Assembly (NCBI GenBank): GCA_022578965.1
Contig: MU400517.1
Coordinates: forward strand, 248,001 to 312,000
DNA: 64,000 nt
Direction of reading: 5' to 3'
Source: Xylaria sp. FL1777
Lineage: Eukaryota > Ascomycota > Sordariomycetes > Xylariales > Xylariaceae
Part shown: piece by piece, positions 20,489 to 30,254 of the stretch
Numbering within the stretch: the first letter of the stretch is position 1
Layout: every line of letters starts with the position of its first letter
Program-made: the position numbers and the translations under genes
The notes under the pieces: model-generated
Seen by the model: only the letters and a program-made list of their open reading frames with translations
Told to the model about the DNA's origin: nothing
The model's database searches: none

Positions 20489-21878
20489 CTAAACATTCGC
20501 GGCCTGTCGATTCCAGGTTCCCGTAAGTTCTGGCGCATTTAACAACGTGCTCAGGCGGCCGCCCGTGGCGAGTCGGATGATGAGAAACGAATATAAGTGG
20601 CAATAGCAAACGGCGATCACCCCAAGAGCTGTGCCAAATAGTGTACATAAAATGCTTATGTTGAAGAGTCTTATGCCGAGTCTCAGAACAGACAAGGCAA
20701 AAAACCCGTAGGAAAATTGAATGCTCCACCAGCTGAGGTTGAAGGAGCTTAACGGCCTATTATTCTGAATAGTGAAAATGGCACAGATGAAGGTAAACCA
20801 AAAGAAAGCAACAACATACATAAATATGCCGATGACTATGCCCACTGAGTCGCATAAGGAGCCGAGAAACGGTGGAAACTTTCGAAATGCCTGCTCTCCA
20901 AGTTGCTGCATGGCCAATCCACATTGAGCGAAAGAAGTTAGTGAAACGAATGCACCGATCATATGCTCTGCGAGTATAATGTTCTGTTCCTAAAGCCGCA
21001 AGGCGAAGAGAATAGCTGGCATAAACATATAGGCCGTGCTAAGGGCTAGAACGAAGTAGCTGTAAAGGATCGTCATTAGCGCCTCGCTTCCATCAAGCTT
21101 CGCAAGAATGTCGCTTCTAGCAGCAACTCCAACAAAGAGGGCGGTGACAGGTAGATAGTATCCAACACCCAGGGCTTCCACATTTCCGGATCCTTGATCG
21201 ATTTGACTATAAGATCCGTTAGTATGGAGATACTAGAGTGTTGAGACGAAAGGAATAAGCCTACGACGAGAATAACTTATGTCGCACTTGTAATAGTACT
21301 GCCAAACTGATTGTCATGTCAAGCCACCACACCGTCCATATGGCTAGGATACCACCTCGGTGGCTTTCAATAAGCTTGCTAGACATAGTGACGATAGTTG
21401 CAAGGGTCATAGGCATCATAGCGGTGAACGCTACTTGGCGGGGATGATTCATCATCACTGAAAAAAGTCTCGGCCATTTATAGTATCGCGTAGCCGTCAA
21501 GGCGAATATACTGAGGAATAGAACGACAGTTATGGTAAAGTAAACAATGCTGGCCGCGTGAAGGTAGACTCGGTATGGCGACCATACATCGGCGAAGGCG
21601 TCGATCAGAATGGATGTGATACCGGTGCCCACTGGCCAAGCAAACCAGCTGAAGTCAAATCTCTGTATAAATGCCCATAAACCGCCATGTACCGGCTCGC
21701 CAACCCACTGCGGACGGCCTCCTTGGGCTAGAATTTCGTCCCGTCTCTGGAGCGTAGCTTGGGAATCTGGCTCCTCGGAGGGTGGCACGGAAATGGGGTG
21801 TCCAGGTTCGCTAGTCATAATGAAGGCTTCACCATGGCCTTCAAGGCCAGGACGCATTTCCGAGAGCTCGAACTCCAT
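20489..21878 (-). pseudogene. SSU1/TDT-type (sulfite or dicarboxylate) transporter with one in-frame TAG
   Basis: Tellurite-resistance/dicarboxylate transporter family member, related to the sulfite efflux pump SSU1 and malate permease MAE1. Two exons, complement(21265-21878, 20489-21206), with a 58-base GTAGGC...TTATAG intron holding TACTAAC; 444 codons including two stops. Hallmarks: FDFSWFAWPVGTGITSIL at the first membrane helix, NHPRQVAF and PMTLATIV in the second block, and later ALGVGYYLPV and GLAMQQLG. About ten hydrophobic segments are seen. Codon 277 (20990-20992) is TAG just after the FALRL helix; the same frame then runs on as EQNIILAEHMIGAF to the normal C-terminus. No plausible intron removes the stop without deleting a helix. 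Probably a recent null allele; a sequencing error cannot be excluded. Confidence 0.8.
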
Positions 21879-22506
21879 CTCTGGGGCTTCGTTACTATTG
21901 GATTAAGTGCAGGGCGTGGGTTCTTCTGGTTGCAATTGCATAAACGAAATAGTGTAATTAGATGATACTATTATTATTCCAGCTGACAAGCATGCCGGTT
22001 AACTCTGAAGAGCCTGGACGACAGAAAGATGTAGTGTTGAATTAGCATTGTAGCTTTGGGTGGAAACGATGGGTAGGTCTACATTCCGAAGAATTCAATC
22101 CAGCAGAATATGTAGGTCACGTCGCAACTGCTGCCAGTGTAGTGAAACTTGAACACGGTCCTTCCGGATAGATATGCTACGGACTTTTCTTTTAGACATG
22201 CCTGGCATTTTCTACCTACCTAGTGAGGACCTGTTTGTGCCATACCTGCTTGCCGTTTATACAAGTATAGTAGCATGAATTATGCCGTCATGAATTCTAT
22301 ATCTATACTTAAGTCGAATTCCCTTCCCCTGTCTCCGCCTGCCTGACCCCCTGAATATGACCCCTGAATACCAACGAACACCAAAAAAGCATGCATCTTC
22401 TTCGAAAAGACTTGCCGTCAATTGCCCCAGGTATATTCTATAATTCCCTTTCGTAGCTAAGCATAACGCCAGCCGGTCCCATATGATGGCAAGGAATTGT
22501 CTGCTT
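21879..22506. other. Intergenic
   Basis: Upstream of the SSU1-like gene and 3' of the GNAT gene. Nothing supported. Confidence 0.5.
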
Positions 22507-23109
22507 TTATAAGCTCTTCGAAAGGGCATAACCGGTAAAGCGGCTCCCGCCAATACGGAACGGGATGGTTCCACATCTCTGATATCCTAACCGCAGGTAC
22601 AGCCTCTCTGCACTGGCATTGCCATCCCACACCATAAGCCACAGTTGTTTGAAGCCCTCCGCGCGGGCCTGCTCCTCGACAGCGGCGACGAGCTTACTGC
22701 CGATGCCCCGACCATGCGCGGTCGTGTCGATGTACAGCCTCCGCAGCTCGGCATGTGTCGCGGGGTCGCCCGGCACGCAGGGCTCCGAGAGTCCCCGGAC
22801 GAGCTGCACAAACCCCCAGACCTTTCCCGAGGAGTCGCGGGCTACCCACGTCTGTACTGTGGAGTCTTTCATATCCGCCGGGACAACAACCTCGCTATAC
22901 GTGGCAGCTAAATATTCGGCCAAGTCCGCGGTAGGAATTGCGTACGCAAAGGCGGCCGTGAAAGTGTCTGTGCCTATCTTCGCAATGGCTGTGGCTTCTG
23001 AAGGGAGAGCGTGCCCTACTGTGATGTCCAAGGGCGTTGGCTTAGCGAGCTCTTGAGGAGGCAGTATGGGTACCAAGACGGCATTACTGGTACTATCGAC
23101 TGCGGCCAT
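22507..23109 (-). CDS. GNAT family N-acetyltransferase
   Basis: Single exon, 200 residues from the ATG at 23109 (an upstream in-frame GTG is not used). The GNAT core is in the C-terminal half: VQTWVARD and GKVWGFVQL strands, then motif A, LRRLYIDTTAHGRGIGSKLV, with the acetyl-CoA loop HGRGIG, then WLMVWDGNASAERLYLRLGY (motif B). Such proteins acetylate small molecules or protein N-termini with acetyl-CoA. The substrate is not predictable. The neighbours give no pathway hint. Normal length for a stand-alone GNAT. Confidence 0.93.
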   Translation of the reverse strand: MAAVDSTSNAVLVPILPPQELAKPTPLDITVGHALPSEATAIAKIGTDTFTAAFAYAIPTADLAEYLAATYSEVVVPADMKDSTVQTWVARDSSGKVWGFVQLVRGLSEPCVPGDPATHAELRRLYIDTTAHGRGIGSKLVAAVEEQARAEGFKQLWLMVWDGNASAERLYLRLGYQRCGTIPFRIGGSRFTGYALSKSL

Positions 23110-24131
23110 GTGGATGATGCTCACTGTAGCCTGTAGAGTGAAGAAAGAACGGGAAAATCAAGAGGATCGAAAGTATGAAATCCGGTCTATAACCTTGTAT
23201 ATTACGTGGAACCATGAGCACTGAGGATTAGTTCTTATTCAAGTTATATGGTGTTCGTATACCCGGATCCCCATGTGTCTATATAAATCAATTGAGTGTA
23301 ACCTAGCAGACACGTCGTTTTCTTCGTGTATTTCCAACTGGATATCAGTCATTCTCGAAGCTACCTGTCCCCACATCATCTGTCAATTTCACGCCCTTGC
23401 TGTACTTTTAGTACAGTGGGTGCAGAAGAGCACAGTTAAAGAAGATACTGACGGGTTGGATCTGACTCTAATTATTTGCTAAAAGATAGTTAGCTACCTT
23501 ATACTATACTAGTTATTTCCCAGCAATAGACTAGTATTTTGAGGACGAGAGGCCGAGAGGCCGAGAGGCCGATGCGGGCTCCGATGGACTGCGACTCTTG
23601 ACAAAAAGACAAGGATTGCTAAACTGCCTATTATGCACAGAATTATCTTGCTAGCCGGAGTCTCTACAATTGATAATTCAATCGTTAACAACTTGTAGGT
23701 GGTAAAAACGCTAAGATAGCACCGTGCACCAGATCCTCTGTATACCTATATATAACTACTTACGTAAGCAATCTAAAATCGTGGCAAAACACGCCACTAG
23801 AACAATCTAGATGTGGCTGAAGCAGACGTTAACAATCTGCAGGATGATTGGCCAGCCTTGAGCAGAGTAGACCCACCAAAAAGTTAAGCTACCTGCAGCT
23901 CCTGTACGTATCCAATTCTCCACCGCAGCCTTTCTTTCACTCCAAATTCATTCATCTTCATTCCTTTTCATCATATAGCCAGATTTTTGGCCGTAAATAC
24001 ATCGCCGAATCGCGCTTCACCGACAACTGTATACCATTACCGCATCGACAAATAAGCCAACCCTATTATTCTCTCTCCAACCCATACACACACGCGCGCA
24101 CACACGCACATACACATAACCGACCGACAAG
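23110..24131. other. Intergenic, divergent promoter region
   Basis: Between GNAT (minus) and U2AF (plus). It holds a short (GAGAGGCC)3 array at 23546-23572 and, before U2AF, a C/A-rich leader with CACACGCGCGCACACACGCA at about 24087-24106. Confidence 0.55.
23546..23572. repeat. Short tandem repeat GAGAGGCC x3
   Basis: Three direct copies of an 8-base unit, ending in GATGCGG. Confidence 0.8.
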
Positions 24132-24761
24132 ATGGCCAACTTCCTAGCGTCCATCTTCGGCACAGAGCAAGACAAGGTCAACTGCTCGTTCTACTACAAG
24201 ATCGGGGCGTGCCGGCACGGCGACCGGTGCTCGCGGAAGCACGTGAAGCCGTCGTACTCGCAGACGATCCTGCTGCCGTCGATGTACCAGAACCCGGCGC
24301 ACGACCCCAAGTCGCGGCTGACGCCGGAGCAGTGCATGAACCACTTCGACGCCTTCTACGAGGACCTGTGGTGCGAGCTGTGCAAGTACGGCGAGCTCGA
24401 GGAGCTCGTCGTCTGCGACAACACCAACGACCACCTCATCGGCAACGTCTACGCGCGCTTCAAGTACGAGGACTCGGCCCAGCGCGCCTGCGACGAGCTC
24501 AACAGTCGCTGGTACGCCGGCCGCCCCATCTACTGCGAGCTCAGCCCCGTCACCGACTTCCGCGAGGCCTGCTGTCGCCTCAACTCGGGCGAGGGCTGCG
24601 TGCGCGGCGGCTTCTGCAACTTCATACACCGCAAGAACCCCACCCCCGAGCTCGATCGCGAGCTCGTCCTCGCCACCAAGAAGTGGCTGAAGATGCGCGG
24701 CCGCGACGAGAAGAGCGTCTCCCGGAGCCCGAGCCCCGAGCCTACACGTCGGAGGTTTTAA
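24132..24761 (+). CDS. U2AF small subunit (U2AF35/U2AF23)
   Basis: Splicing factor subunit that reads the 3' splice-site AG with the large U2AF subunit in the nucleus. Intronless, 209 residues. The N-terminus MANFLASIFGTEQDKVNCSF is typical. Zinc finger 1 is CSFYYKIGACRHGDRCSRKH. The U2AF-homology (RRM-like) domain follows (about 45-145) with GNVYARFKYEDSAQRA. Zinc finger 2 is CCRLNSGEGCVRGGFCNFIH. The C-terminal Arg/Ser tail is very short (SVSRSPSPEP, then TRRRF), as in fission yeast U2AF23. The gene is very GC-rich at third positions, which creates long antisense frames that are not genes. A C/A-rich leader precedes the ATG. Confidence 0.97.
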   Translation: MANFLASIFGTEQDKVNCSFYYKIGACRHGDRCSRKHVKPSYSQTILLPSMYQNPAHDPKSRLTPEQCMNHFDAFYEDLWCELCKYGELEELVVCDNTNDHLIGNVYARFKYEDSAQRACDELNSRWYAGRPIYCELSPVTDFREACCRLNSGEGCVRGGFCNFIHRKNPTPELDRELVLATKKWLKMRGRDEKSVSRSPSPEPTRRRF

Positions 24762-26048
24762 GAAGAAAACGTCGAGGGAGGAGGCAGCCTGGTCAGGGAA
24801 GGACTGGAGACGAGTATAAGCTTCGTGCGCGATGCTACGTAGCGGCAGTAGCTTTTGTCCCCGAGATCTGTGTATGTCAGCGAAAGGGACGGTAATCACT
24901 TATGTCGATTGAAGACGCATTGGAGCCGCACAGACCAAATCAACAACATACCCATCAAAGAAAGAAAACCTCGGCCTTGCGAGGCGCAGGGTGACGCGAA
25001 TTAGTGGAAATAACACATCATTCCCACCATCATCCTCCGAATAATGAGGAAGGAGAATCAATCAGCTCAGTGGTGGATTAACAGAATAAGCTACCTAGTT
25101 TCGGGGTACAGCGGGAGGGAAGTTAAACGGAGAAACTCGCAAGGATTTAAAACATCATACAAAAGGGCGAACCATGCACACACACATGGATGGTGTGATT
25201 CGGAAGATATGTAACAACAGCATGTGCGACACAGTGGCGATGACAATATAATATCTGATACCCCATATGCCCTCCTCTGTTGTTCTAAACCGTCGTAGTT
25301 TTGAATCGATATACCCTACCAGGCTTAAAGGGACGCAACTAAACCTAGCCTAGCACTTCATATCCGCTAGCCTCATCTCAGCTGCATAGTCAGGCAGTAC
25401 ATAGATAACTCATCACACCCACTCTTCTTGGTATCGGCCTATATTCTCTCCTTTTTCTCACAAGATACATATTCCAGTATGTGTTGTGTATGTGCTTATG
25501 CTGGTTCTAGCCTGGTGGCAGAACAGTTTAGGAGACTATCTATGATCCTAATGTTAGGTTCCGTCTGAGCTCATCTATATTCTTAAAGAAAAGGATGTAA
25601 TGTGCATACGGTGAATTGTATAATATTGAACAGCTACATGGGTATATACAGCGTCTCCGGCTAGTTCATGTCAAAGTAACTAATCGATGCTCGAGCATCC
25701 GCCTCCTCTTCAGAATAACTCTAGCATGTTGCCCCATATGCCTTACCCTATACACATAGATCGTCAAACTTGGGTCGTTCCTCTTGTCTTATTCGCCCTT
25801 ACTGCCCACCATGTGTAGGCTATGTAACGCAAGGACTCGGTCTAGAGTAGCATGTAGACCACTGCCTACGGCTTTAACTTATTTAGTCTCAGATTAGCCT
25901 CAAATTTGATTCTCGTTTCCACACTTCCGTGCCTTCCTGGAGTCTTGTGGATCGAGGTCCTTATCTTGGAAGTTATTTGCTTCTCAATTGATGCTGATTT
26001 GTCGAATGTAGGTACCCTGGTACCCTCCAGCCGATCTATTCGCCCTTG
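24762..26048. other. Intergenic between convergent genes
   Basis: 3' regions of U2AF and the Osh gene. No gene or clear repeat is supported. Confidence 0.5.
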
Positions 26049-28000
26049 TTATTCTTCAGCATCAAAAAAGGCATCAGAACTTTCTTCGGTTTCGGATCTC
26101 TTCACCGCTTGAGGCACTTTAGTCTTCTCTGAGGGTAGGTTGCTTTTCAAGTCTCCCGTGAAGTCAATCAGAGGGCCCTCAGCCTTCTGTCCAGTGGATT
26201 CCAACAGACTACTGATATCGGAGGAGGGGTGCTCCTCGATCTTCACCGGCAACGTTGTTTTCGCTGGGGCGGGGTCGTCCTGGCCAAAGTCGATCAAATC
26301 TCCCTCATCGTCATTAGAGGGAGCTTTCACAGTGCTTGAAGTCACATGGTGAGGGGGTATTAGTCGCTCATTAGCCACCTGACCCTGTAATATAGGATAG
26401 ATGTTCATGATCTGTTCGGCCTGTTTTCGGGGTGTTGTGCCATCGCTATTTGCAAAGTTAGCCTACGCTAGACAGCAGACCAAACCGACAAAGAAACTCA
26501 CACTGTCGCATTAATAATCCACTCCAATTTTTCCATGTCTTCGTCATGGCCATCTACCTCGGGCTTGACCAGTCTGAAAAGTCGCGGATGCCATTCAACA
26601 CCTGCCGCCGCTCTTTTAGCAGCTTCTTCTCGTTGACTATCCTCAACCTTGGTCTTCTCTTCGGTGGCAAGTTCGTGATTCTTGTCCTTGACTGCCTGTG
26701 CTGTCTTTGCCCATAATCTCTGTGACTCGTGTCCATGCTGCTCGTCCGTAGGTCTAACTTTCGGCTTCGAAGGTTTCACTTTCCGTGCATCAAAGAACAT
26801 TTCCTTCTTGCCATTCTATAGCATGGTTAACCCCCCGAAAATTAAGCGTGTGTGCGTACGGGTGTACAATGAATGGAAAAATCAACTTACTCTTAGGTCT
26901 TTGATGAACATTTCTTCACTCCAAAGGCCCGAGATTTCAAATAATATCTGACCCGTCTTCTCATCTTTTATACTGCCTCCGATCGCGTTGTATGTGCCAC
27001 CGACCCATCCCTTTACCTTGAAGTCGATGTCGGCAATAAGACCTGATTCGGGACAACGAACTACACTGTGGTCGCCCAGCTCGTACTTCATATTTCCAAA
27101 CAAAATACCTCTGGCGTACATATTCGGTTGTGTAAGCCAGCTAGAGAAGAGTGTCAGCCTTGGAATAATCCCTCATCTCAATTATTTGTGACATACTATC
27201 TCTCTCCCCTGTGTTTGTCCTTTCCCCGGTTCAATAAACTCAGGACGGCAACGCCTTCCATCAAACTGGCAGCTGAGTTACCAAGAAATCTGCTCCTAGG
27301 CTTCAAGGTACCGTCTATGCGGATATGATGGTCAGGGGCCATATAAAAGTAGCTTGACTTGGGAGGGTGATGCGAGGTCTGTTCTGATATGTAGTATGCG
27401 CGCGTCTGATCTGGAAGGTCCCAGTAGCAAGAGTAAACCTCCCCTAGGATAGGATTAAGGGGCTTTTTCACGCCCCTGTTACCTCATTATTAGTCGGCAC
27501 CTTTCAGAGTGGCGGGGACTCAGGAGTGGAAGGTAGAAAAAAGGTCTTACGGAGGTCTGATGTGCCAGCCACTCAAGTAAAACTTGACAACGGAGACGAA
27601 GCGATCGACGGGATCCTCCAGATCAGGGATGGAGAGGAGCATCTCGGGATGGCACATGAAACTGTGGGCAGAAAGAATGACGCCGCGTTAGCCTTGCTGG
27701 ACCATATCTTGTCGCTTCTCAACGGCGGCTGTCCTTACTTGGTAATTCGTTCCAACATGCTTCGCGGCTCAAGGATGAAGGTGGGGAGCACAACGCGACT
27801 CAGGTCAGCACCTGGTCGGAGCTGGGAGATGATGTGGGTGAGGACTGGGCCGTGTGATCAGCTCTTGCTTGGCGGTTCTCGAACGTCTTGCGACAAGACA
27901 ACTAGAGAGACAAACCGTTTCCCTGATCAGGTTCCATGACGCTGCTATCGTCGTCCATCTCACCAATGCTCCCCGAGGACTTGCTACCTACGTAACCCAT
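26049..28000 (-). CDS. Oxysterol-binding protein-related protein, Osh6/Osh7-like
   Basis: Lipid-transfer protein of the OSBP family. Seven exons: complement(27916-28000, 27739-27844, 27551-27661, 27197-27475, 26891-27140, 26502-26815, 26049-26445); every phase agrees, 513 residues. There is no PH domain; the ORD starts early, as in the short yeast Osh proteins ([20 protein letters not shown]), then [12 protein letters not shown] (about 102-113) and the family signature EQTSHHPP (about 132-139). This arrangement fits Osh6/Osh7, which exchange phosphatidylserine and PI4P at ER-plasma membrane contacts; that function is by family. A Lys/Glu-rich helical region follows, then an acidic tail of about 110 residues with DLIDFG and PLIDFTGDL, ending [10 protein letters not shown], an FFAT-like motif. 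Introns carry GCTAAC- or GCTGAT-type branch points. Confidence 0.93.
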
Positions 28001-28685
28001 GCAGTCAGCGCCAATGAGCCGCGGTAGAGGCAACACTCGGTCGTTAGGCTTGGATCGTACTGGCATTGGAATGCGCCCTATGGTGACGGGTCAGGCCCGT
28101 AGCGATCTTAGAGCCGTGCATGTTGTTGTTGTGCGCGTTTCGTGTTACCTCTCGTGTTATATGGACGTTGCGGATGTGAGGAGAGTCACACCCAGGTGCG
28201 ACCAAGAGATCCTAAGGGCAGGCGGAGACGGTAGAGTCAAGGAAGAAGAGGAAAAAAAGCTGCGAGACCGGGAGGCTTTCTAACATGCGAAAGTGTAATA
28301 AGGTAACAAAGTATTAGTAGGTAGTGAACCAGTGAACCCCTCCCTGCAAAACTACCTACTTTTGTACTTAAGTACTTAAGTAAGTAGGTACCTCATAACG
28401 TACATGTAGGTACTCTAACCGGTGAGAGCTGTCGGCAACGTTAGGAGGGGCCGATACCATCCATCATGTAGCTCATTCGTACCGGCCCAGGTGGGCTGTG
28501 TTTATCGATTGCGCGGGTTCTGATGACCTCACCGGAGACTCCCACTGTAAGTCACCTGGCACTCGGTACCTACTAATCCAGAGAGACCTTAGTAAGGTGG
28601 GGGAAGGGGAAGGGGGTAGAGAGGAATGGATGACATACGGTTCCGTCGACTTGGTAACTGCTGGGTAGCCGTTGCCGACGTCTGC

Positions 28686-28721
<36 letters not shown>

Positions 28722-30254
28722 CTAAGGCCGAGTGTTGCCCACGGCCGAATTTCGCCTAAGTTAAACATCTACTACTTAGTGTACATGGAGGTAAATTTAT
28801 ACCACTTTCACAGTGAAAGATACCTTATCAAAGGGGCAGGGGCTTAGCTTATCTATCACCAGCTCAAATGAAGTAGTATACCTACACTAAAGGCCATCTC
28901 TACGATATCTAAGGGCATAATGGGCTGCAGACGTACAGCAGTGCAAGTCCCAACTGCGTATACCTACATGTAAGGTAGGTAAGTAATTAATTCCCCCTTA
29001 CTACGTACTTGAATGGTGGGGTCGTCGACAAGGAACAGCTGATAGTATAGACGCGGACGCAGGCAGTCGTCATCTGCCTCGACACCCTTGAATGGAAAAT
29101 GGGATTGAAAATTTGCCAGCCATGCGCAGTAAATAGCGTAGCTGTGACCTGAGCTGCATCCGCACGCATCCAGACTGGCCGAGGAACAGAGCGAGGAGGA
29201 CCAATAGATCAAAGCCGTGGGCGCCAGATTCGACTAAAAGCAGTTTAGGCCGAGAATGACGTACACCATTCATTAGGTTGGGTTCAGGAGAATAGTACTT
29301 TATGCAGGCAGCAACCTATTCAACATGCTGTCGTCTGGGCAGTACAGTATGCGTAGGTACATACATCCGTACATTCAATGTTGGGAGCATTGCTAACTCA
29401 GTATTAGTCTAGTGACTCTAGTCTAAGTAGTGTAAGTACCTAGGTAGGTAGTAAGTGGCGAAGAAACGGGTTTCCCCAGGACCCCGTCGGCATGCCAGGC
29501 ATTACTTATGTTGGTAGATACCTAGATAGTAGGTAGAGGCTCTACGGAATACATAGATAGAATAATACACTTAAGTCCGCGTTCCGCCGGGCTAATAATC
29601 ATTTTCCCTGTGTTTCGCTATTCTCCTCTGGTCGATAGACCAGACCGCAGTATCCACAAATACCAGAATATAACCTCCAGATACAAGTTACCTAGGTACT
29701 TTAATGTACCTGCTCCGATATTCACAACGTCAGCCTCCGAGACAGATAATTGTCGCCTAGAAAGAGGCGTTTATTCCGACACGCACAATTCGAAATGGCT
29801 TCTTCGCTTGCTTGCTTGCTACTTTGCTCTGTCGATCATAAATAGGTCTTCGAGCCCTTTAGAGGATAGAACATGTAGTCATCCTCCCGCTATTTCCAAC
29901 TCCAACAACAAACCCTCATATTTGATGTCATATTATCTTATCCCTCGACAAGCTCTCGGCATGACAGAGCTAGACCAGCATACCTAAAAGAGCTCTTCCT
30001 CAAACCGCGGCTCAAAGCATCCGAGTCGACCGCACACCTTCACTAAGCTATTTGTTCTTGACCGTGTCCATACCTTTGGCCCATTTCTCATCCTTGTGTA
30101 TTAGAGTCATTTCACCCATGGGTTTTCCATCGCTGGAGCGCAGTTCAACTCGTTACCCTGGGTTATATGCGACGTCTAGTCCTTCCCATGGAATGGTATC
30201 CAATACTCTTGCAATTCTAGTCATATTCTCATATCGTCGTTTAATACGCTAATC
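28001..30254. other. Long intergenic region with GTAGGTA-type microrepeats
   Basis: No supported gene. TACTTAAGTA/GTAGGTACC words cluster at about 28355-28420 and 29425-29535. A run of 30 T lies at 28690-28719. At 30048-30248 the minus strand reads a coding-like frame (for example RVELRSSDGKPMG) that may be a leftover 3' part of the neighbouring large gene. Confidence 0.5.
28690..28719. repeat. Poly-T run of 30
   Basis: Thirty consecutive T. Could be the reverse of an old retroposon poly-A tail, but no element is seen beside it. Confidence 0.9.

Noticed and set aside
24144..24899. 251-codon minus and 228-codon plus alternative frames over U2AF
   Set aside because: Both are shadows of the GC-rich U2AF gene; repetitive Arg/Ala/Val composition and no motif.
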